Shown here piece after piece: positions 59,172 through 64,000 of a DNA stretch of 64,000 nt; position 1 is the first letter of the stretch, and the number at the start of each line of letters is the position of its first letter. The translations under genes were made by a program, and so were the position numbers. The DNA comes from Actinomycetota bacterium (GTDB lineage Bacteria; Actinomycetota; Actinomycetes; Nanopelagicales; Nanopelagicaceae): positions 1-64,000 of the forward strand of contig WLPJ01000001.1 in NCBI GenBank assembly GCA_009698815.1, given 5' to 3'. The notes beneath the pieces were generated by a model. The model ran no database searches. It saw only the letters and a list, made by a program, of their open reading frames with translations, and had not been told where the DNA came from.

Positions 59172-60990
59172 TTTAAATTTAGCGGCCTCACGTATTCGTT
59201 TACTCATAATCTTTATCTTGGTTTTCTTTCTTTTATTTGCCGCTCGCTTAATTCAAATTCAGGCAGTACAAGCCGGTGAATACCGCAGCAAAGCGGTCAA
59301 TGAGATGGAATCCACGCGAGCTATCCCGGCAGCGCGTGGCGAGATTACGGATATAAATGGTGTGGCATTTGCACGCAGCGTCTCAGCGATAAATATCGTT
59401 GTAGATCAGACGCAAGTAACCGATGCAGCGCAGACCGCGAATTTTGCCGCGCCATATTTGGAAATGACAGTTGCGCAGATACAAAGTGCTATTTCGGGTA
59501 CAAAGAAATATTCAATGGTTGCTAAGAGTGCTAAACCAGCAGTCTGGCGAAATCTGACTGCAGCAATCGAAAGTTATAACGCTGCACTTGCTAAAGAGCA
59601 CTTTGATAAACGTATCGTTGGCTTCTTTGCCGAACGTAACTACATACGAGAATATCCTTCAGGTTCACTGGTTTCTTCACTTGTCGGTTTCGTTCGCCAA
59701 GACGGAATAGGTGCTGCCGGCATCGAATCGAGCATGAATTCGACAATCACCGGAACAGACGGTCGCTATTCATTTGCGCGTGGTCTTGGGGCGGAGATTC
59801 CAGGATCGCAGAACGAGCTGATAGCAGCTAAAAAGGGAACCACTGTTCGACTAACTATTGATCGTGATGTGCAATGGGTAGCAGCAAATGCTATTCAGGA
59901 AGCGGTAAGCAAAGCGCGCGCCGTAAGCGGCACTGTAATTGTTATGGATCCCAAGACAGGGCATATTTTAGCTCACGCAACTGCACCAACTTTTGATCCC
60001 AACAATACAAAAACTGTTTCAGAATCTCTAATGCGCAACCCTTCTGTGCAAGATGTCTATGAACCGGGATCAACCGGAAAGGTGATGACTCTTGCGGCTG
60101 CACTGGAAGAGAAGAAAATAACTCCAGAGACTGTTTTGACTGTTCCATATTCAATTAAACGTGGTGGAGATACTTTCCACGATCACGAACGCCATCCAGT
60201 ACAGAAGTTAACTACTTCAGGAATTTTGGCGGTCTCATCAAATACCGGAACAATCCAGATTGGCGAGATGCTTTCAAATGACACCTTGCACGACTACTTA
60301 TCCAAGTTTGGGATCGGTAAATCAACTGGTTCTGGGCTACCCGGTGAATCTGCTGGAATTTTACGTCCGGTAAGTAATTGGTCAGGAACAACTGCTCCGA
60401 CTGTGGCTTTCGGTCAGGGCTATTCACTCACTGCCATGCAGGCAACAAGTATTTTTGCAACAATTGCTAACGATGGAGTTCGTGTTTCTCCAACGGTAAT
60501 TGCTGGCACCAGTGATGCTTCAGGAAAATTTACTGCTTCATCGGCCCGCACCAACGAGCGCGTTATTAGCGCCACAACTGCGCAACAACTTCGCATCATG
60601 ATGGAATCTGTGGTCTCAGGACAAGGGACTGCGCCAAGTGCTGCGGTCCCAGGTTATCGAGTAGCGGGTAAGACCGGAACTGCGATGCGATTTAATTCAG
60701 AACTGCGTAAATACAGCGGCTACACCGCATCATTTATCGGATTTGCGCCAGCGGATGCACCAAAGTATGTAATCAGCGTAACTATTCAAGATCCTAAGGG
60801 CGCTCACTATGGCGGCTCACTTGCTGGCCCAGTGTTTAAGAAGGTTATGACTTTTGTTCTGCAATCAGAGCACGTAGCGCCAACCGGAACTAAGGTGATG
60901 CCGGTTGCCCTAACTCAAAAAGAATTAAGTGCCAAGAAGCGTGAAGACAGTGTTGTAAAAACTTCTCAAGTGAGAGCAAGGCAACGCTAA
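59164..60990 (+). CDS. ftsI: Septal penicillin-binding protein 2/FtsI
   Basis: GTG 59164 has GGAG 8 bp upstream and gives 608 residues; an ATG at 59149 lacks a ribosome site. The protein has one N-terminal membrane helix, the PBP dimerisation domain (RGEITDINGVAFA), and the transpeptidase domain with SxxK in EPGSTGKVM (about residue 303), SxN in SSNTGT and KTG in GKTGTAMRF (about 503). It crosslinks septal peptidoglycan. No PASTA domain is present, in contrast to many actinobacterial homologs. Starts overlap ftsL by 8 bp. Confidence 0.95.
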   Translation: MGNLNLAASRIRLLIIFILVFFLLFAARLIQIQAVQAGEYRSKAVNEMESTRAIPAARGEITDINGVAFARSVSAINIVVDQTQVTDAAQTANFAAPYLEMTVAQIQSAISGTKKYSMVAKSAKPAVWRNLTAAIESYNAALAKEHFDKRIVGFFAERNYIREYPSGSLVSSLVGFVRQDGIGAAGIESSMNSTITGTDGRYSFARGLGAEIPGSQNELIAAKKGTTVRLTIDRDVQWVAANAIQEAVSKARAVSGTVIVMDPKTGHILAHATAPTFDPNNTKTVSESLMRNPSVQDVYEPGSTGKVMTLAAALEEKKITPETVLTVPYSIKRGGDTFHDHERHPVQKLTTSGILAVSSNTGTIQIGEMLSNDTLHDYLSKFGIGKSTGSGLPGESAGILRPVSNWSGTTAPTVAFGQGYSLTAMQATSIFATIANDGVRVSPTVIAGTSDASGKFTASSARTNERVISATTAQQLRIMMESVVSGQGTAPSAAVPGYRVAGKTGTAMRFNSELRKYSGYTASFIGFAPADAPKYVISVTIQDPKGAHYGGSLAGPVFKKVMTFVLQSEHVAPTGTKVMPVALTQKELSAKKREDSVVKTSQVRARQR

Positions 60991-62483
60991 TGCGCCCATT
61001 TGCCGATTTTTCACTAGCGCTTTCGAAAATATCTCAGTCTATTAGTGCGACATCTTCAACTAGCGAAGCTGAACTCGCTAAAGTTCTAATTACTGGAATA
61101 ACGCATATCGATTCAGATGTACAACCAGGAGATCTTTTTATTGCCCTACCTGGCGCTAAGCGTAATGGCGCCGAATTTGCTCCCAACGCTGTTAAGCAGG
61201 GAGCAGTTGCTGTTGTAACGGATGCCGCTGGCGCAAAATTAATAAAGGAAATTCCAGTCCTAATAGTTGCGAATCCTCGCTTAGTTGCAGGACGCATAGC
61301 GGCGCTTTTCTATGGTGAACCAATGCGCGATCTCAGCGCTGTAGCCATTACCGGAACTAATGGCAAAACAACGGTCTCAACCCTTTTGTATCAAATATTT
61401 GAAGCTGCTCACCGAGATTGTGGCTTAATCGGAACGGTTGAAACTCGCATCGGCAGTGAAGTCCTTGCCAGCAAGCGAACGACGCCGGAGGCGACTGATC
61501 TGCAGGCGCTTGCAGCCGTTATGAAAGAGCGCCATATGCGCCATCTAGTTATTGAGGCATCAAGCCACGCCATGACAATGCATCGCTTGGAAGGCGCCCA
61601 CTTTGTAATTGCAGCATTTACCAACTTAACGCAAGATCATTTAGATTTTCATGGTGATATGGAGAGTTACTTCTTAGCCAAAGCATCTCTCTTTAATTTC
61701 TCATATGCAGACTTGGCTTGCATCAATATTGACGATGCATATGGCGCAAGGCTGGCAACTTCAACCGAGCTTCCAGTTATTGCAATTTCACGCTCCAATC
61801 CAAAGGCGACATGGCACTTTATCGAAATTGATAACCAATCTAAGCGTGTGCAGATAAAGATTCGTGGTGCTGGCGGAATTTTAATAGAAACTTCGACTTC
61901 GTTACGAGGTGGGTATAACTTTGATAATTTGCTGATGGCTATCGCTATCGCTATTGAGCTAGGTGTTGACCCAATTGATATCGCAACAATAGTTCCAAAT
62001 ATTTTTGGCGCAGCCGGCCGACTTGAAGAAATTGCCATAGGTCAAGACTTCACTGCTCTAGTTGATTATGCGCATACTCCTGATGCCGTATCAAATGCGC
62101 TGGCTTCGATTCGTGAATTTACGACAGGTAAAGTCATTGCAGTTTTGGGCTGTGGGGGAGACCGCGATCCCATGAAACGTCCGCTCATGGGCCAAGCACT
62201 TAATACGAACGCAGATATTGCAATTTTCACCAGCGATAATCCAAGAACCGAAAATCCAGATGCCATTTTGCAAGCGATGACTGCTGGGATAGATATTGCT
62301 CAACCATCGCGGATGATTAGTGATCGCGCCGAAGCTATTGCCTATGCAATATCTCTTGCTGGTGCCGGCGATACTGTTGCAGTTCTTGGCAAAGGTCATG
62401 AGCTTGGTCAGGAAATAAATGGCAAAACTCTAGATTTTGATGATCGGATTATCATGGCAAAAGCGATCGAGGCTAAGCGATGA
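60990..62483 (+). CDS. murE: UDP-MurNAc-tripeptide synthetase
   Basis: A 497-residue Mur ligase: GDLFIALPGAKRNG, ATP loop AITGTNGKTTVS, TTPEATDLQ, SSHAM, DYAHTPDAV, GCGGDRDPMKRP and DNPRTENPDAI near residue 416. The DNPRxE pattern indicates meso-diaminopimelate, not lysine, as the added residue. The start codon shares a base with the ftsI stop (TAATG). Typical length. Confidence 0.95.
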   Translation: MRPFADFSLALSKISQSISATSSTSEAELAKVLITGITHIDSDVQPGDLFIALPGAKRNGAEFAPNAVKQGAVAVVTDAAGAKLIKEIPVLIVANPRLVAGRIAALFYGEPMRDLSAVAITGTNGKTTVSTLLYQIFEAAHRDCGLIGTVETRIGSEVLASKRTTPEATDLQALAAVMKERHMRHLVIEASSHAMTMHRLEGAHFVIAAFTNLTQDHLDFHGDMESYFLAKASLFNFSYADLACINIDDAYGARLATSTELPVIAISRSNPKATWHFIEIDNQSKRVQIKIRGAGGILIETSTSLRGGYNFDNLLMAIAIAIELGVDPIDIATIVPNIFGAAGRLEEIAIGQDFTALVDYAHTPDAVSNALASIREFTTGKVIAVLGCGGDRDPMKRPLMGQALNTNADIAIFTSDNPRTENPDAILQAMTAGIDIAQPSRMISDRAEAIAYAISLAGAGDTVAVLGKGHELGQEINGKTLDFDDRIIMAKAIEAKR

Positions 62484-63883
62484 TTACCTTACAAGCATCT
62501 GAAATCGCAAAGATCGTCGGTGGAGAATTAATCGGCGATGATGTATCCGTCATCGCACCACCAGTTTTTGATTCAAGTAGCGCAACCCCGGGTTCGATCT
62601 TTCTTGCCCTAAAGGGTGAGAAGGCAGATGGCCATACTTATATAGATGCAGCCTTTGCACATGGTGCGGTGCTAGCCCTTGTGACAGTGCCTTCGGCAAA
62701 GCGTTGCATAGTTGTAAAAGATGTTTTGGCCGCCCTAAATAAGTTAGCTGCGCATGTGCGTGGAGCCCTGCCAGGTATGACAGTAATTGCAATCACGGGT
62801 TCACAAGGCAAGACAACCACCAAAGATTTATTGCAACATATCTTGGAATCTGTTGGAAGTACGGTGGCTCCGCAAGGCAATTTTAATAACGAACTCGGAA
62901 CACCGATTACTCTCTTACAATGCGATGCAAGCACCAAGTTTTGTATATTGGAAATGGGCGCGCGCCATCTAGGTGACATCGCCGCACTCTCCCAGATGGC
63001 TAAGCCAAATATCGGAGTCGTCTTACGTGTCGGTACTGCCCATATTGGCGAATTTGGATCTGCCGAAGCAGTTGCTACGGCGAAATCAGAGCTGATTTCT
63101 TCACTTGATAACTCAGCAGTTGCGATCCTTGGTCAGTACGACCCGTTTACTCAAAAAATGCAATCTCTTCACGATGGAAAGATAATTACTTTCGGTGAAA
63201 GCACTTCTGCCAATGTGCGCGCCACAGATATTGAAATTCGCGAAGGTCGCCCACATTTTGACTTGGTAACTTCGGCCGGCCGCGCAGCAGTTGGACTTCG
63301 CATCGTTGGTATCCATCAAGTGGCTAACGCTCTTGCCGCCGCTGCAGTTGCGACCACATTAGGTGCGTCAATTGATTTAATCGCAGGAGCCCTTTCCACG
63401 GCAGAACTTCACAGCAAGTGGCGTATGGAAATTTCTGAGATAACCGGGGTGGTTTTAATAAATGATTCCTACAACTCGAGTCCAGAATCTGCCGAAGCTG
63501 CGCTAAGAACGCTAGTTCTTTTTGCGCAAGAACGCGGCGGCCAATCGTGGGCCTTTCTGGGAAAGATGCACGAACTCGGCGCGTCATCACGAGATCGACA
63601 TGCGGGTATTGGCACCCTTGCCTCAGAGTTAGGAATTGATCACCTGGTCTGCGTCGCAGCCCCAGAATACGCAGATGAGATCGGCACTGATTGCGCAATG
63701 GATGTTCATCTCTTGGAAGGTAAGTCTGAAGCGCTAGCACTGGTAACACAGATGAGGCCGGGAGATGTGATTTTAGTGAAGGCATCTCGCGCTGAAACTT
63801 TTGAAGAGATTGCGCAAGGTATAACTGATCAACTTGAGAAGATGCTTATAAACGTTGACGAAGGGGAGAGTGAATTAAGATGA
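62480..63883 (+). CDS. murF: UDP-MurNAc-tripeptide--D-Ala-D-Ala ligase
   Basis: A 467-residue Mur ligase that adds D-Ala-D-Ala to the precursor. Landmarks: [18 protein letters not shown] loop [51 protein letters not shown] and [12 protein letters not shown]. It overlaps murE by 4 bp (ATGA) and mraY by 4 bp, so the cluster is translationally coupled. Confidence 0.95.
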   Translation: MITLQASEIAKIVGGELIGDDVSVIAPPVFDSSSATPGSIFLALKGEKADGHTYIDAAFAHGAVLALVTVPSAKRCIVVKDVLAALNKLAAHVRGALPGMTVIAITGSQGKTTTKDLLQHILESVGSTVAPQGNFNNELGTPITLLQCDASTKFCILEMGARHLGDIAALSQMAKPNIGVVLRVGTAHIGEFGSAEAVATAKSELISSLDNSAVAILGQYDPFTQKMQSLHDGKIITFGESTSANVRATDIEIREGRPHFDLVTSAGRAAVGLRIVGIHQVANALAAAAVATTLGASIDLIAGALSTAELHSKWRMEISEITGVVLINDSYNSSPESAEAALRTLVLFAQERGGQSWAFLGKMHELGASSRDRHAGIGTLASELGIDHLVCVAAPEYADEIGTDCAMDVHLLEGKSEALALVTQMRPGDVILVKASRAETFEEIAQGITDQLEKMLINVDEGESELR

Positions 63884-64000
63884 GAGAAATTCTAATTGCT
63901 GGATCTATCGCCCTCTTCTTTTCACTTTTTGGTACTCCGGCTCTAATTCGATTTTTGGCTCGCCGGGGTTATGGTCAAATCATTAGAGATGACGGACCTT
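63880..64000 (+). CDS. mraY: Phospho-MurNAc-pentapeptide transferase, N-terminal fragment
   Basis: ATG 63880 overlaps the murF stop and the frame is open to the window end (40 residues). One membrane helix ([20 protein letters not shown]) is followed by [11 protein letters not shown], matching the MraY start, including the conserved Asp-Gly-Pro. It would transfer phospho-MurNAc-pentapeptide to undecaprenyl phosphate. Position after murF is canonical. Confidence 0.9.
   Translation, partial: MREILIAGSIALFFSLFGTPALIRFLARRGYGQIIRDDGP

Noticed and set aside
63324-63785. 153-residue minus-strand open frame
   Set aside because: Lies wholly inside murF, whose motifs are intact in the plus frame.
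1-64000. Insertion sequences, prophage, CRISPR arrays, rRNA genes
   Set aside because: No transposase, integrase, regularly spaced repeats or rRNA sequence was found on reading both strands.

Overview
The window is a gene-dense, mostly syntenic piece of an actinobacterial chromosome with modest GC (mid-to-high 40s percent by eye), very short intergenic gaps, many ATGA/GTGA stop-start overlaps and no mobile elements, CRISPR arrays, rRNA or tRNA genes that I can see. Actinobacterial markers include sepH, DUF4192, DUF3040, DUF6504 and DUF7455 proteins, a class II DAHP synthase, a four-PASTA kinase, a SAM-IV riboswitch and a TCGAAC-N4-GTTCGA SOS box. Low GC, compactness and a carotenoid cluster fit streamlined freshwater actinobacteria (acI / Nanopelagicales-like); this assignment is an inference.

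Layout. 1-2.0 kb: end of a sugar-acid dehydratase, an amidohydrolase/lactonase and an SDR dehydrogenase, probably a non-phosphorylative deoxysugar (L-fucose/L-rhamnose type) pathway. 2.1-6.1 kb: Nudix hydrolase, secreted PKD protein, DUF4192 protein, inositol-phosphatase-family enzyme, ROK kinase. 6.2-11.7 kb: SAM-IV riboswitch and metX, principal sigma factor, DUF7455 protein, topoisomerase IV subunit B. 11.7-14.8 kb: two tandem paralogous secreted proteins sharing a Cys-containing C-terminal tail. 14.8-22.7 kb: ABC-F ATPase, methyltransferase, a ParC that lacks its C-terminal domain, pseudouridine catabolism (psuK, psuG), a phosphodiesterase and sepH. 22.8-26.5 kb: rplS-lepB-rnhB-dprA-era. 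26.5-31.8 kb: EamA transporter, xylulokinase, a phosphofructokinase with pyrophosphate-type residues, class II DAHP synthase, alkyltransferase. 31.8-37.7 kb, minus strand: threonine aldolase, EamA transporter, endonuclease IV, PASTA kinase, P-loop kinase and a PnuC-family transporter under a TPP riboswitch (so probably PnuT). 37.7-47.6 kb: a carotenoid cluster (crtE-crtI-crtB; CrtD-like, glycosyltransferase, CruF-like, CrtA-like, alpha/beta hydrolase) split by metF and a CDP-alcohol phosphatidyltransferase. 47.7-51.7 kb: aquaporin plus arsenate reductase, YbaK-type deacylase, MFS and TauE transporters, DoxX. 51.8-56.6 kb: SOS-box-headed DUF6504-dnaE2-dinB operon. 56.6-64 kb: DUF3040 protein, terminator, then the start of the division and cell wall (dcw) cluster: GTGG repeat array, mraZ, structured leader, rsmH, ftsL, ftsI, murE, murF and the start of mraY.

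How parts work together. The dcw genes form one coupled operon that MraZ probably autoregulates. The crt genes would make lycopene and then a hydroxylated, further desaturated, ketolated and probably glycosylated acyclic-end carotenoid. The SOS operon would supply lesion bypass. The best candidates for undescribed biology are the tandem secreted proteins with the shared C-terminal tail, the CTD-less ParC, the DnaE2-DinB mutasome without ImuB, and the CrtA/hydrolase-containing carotenoid branch.
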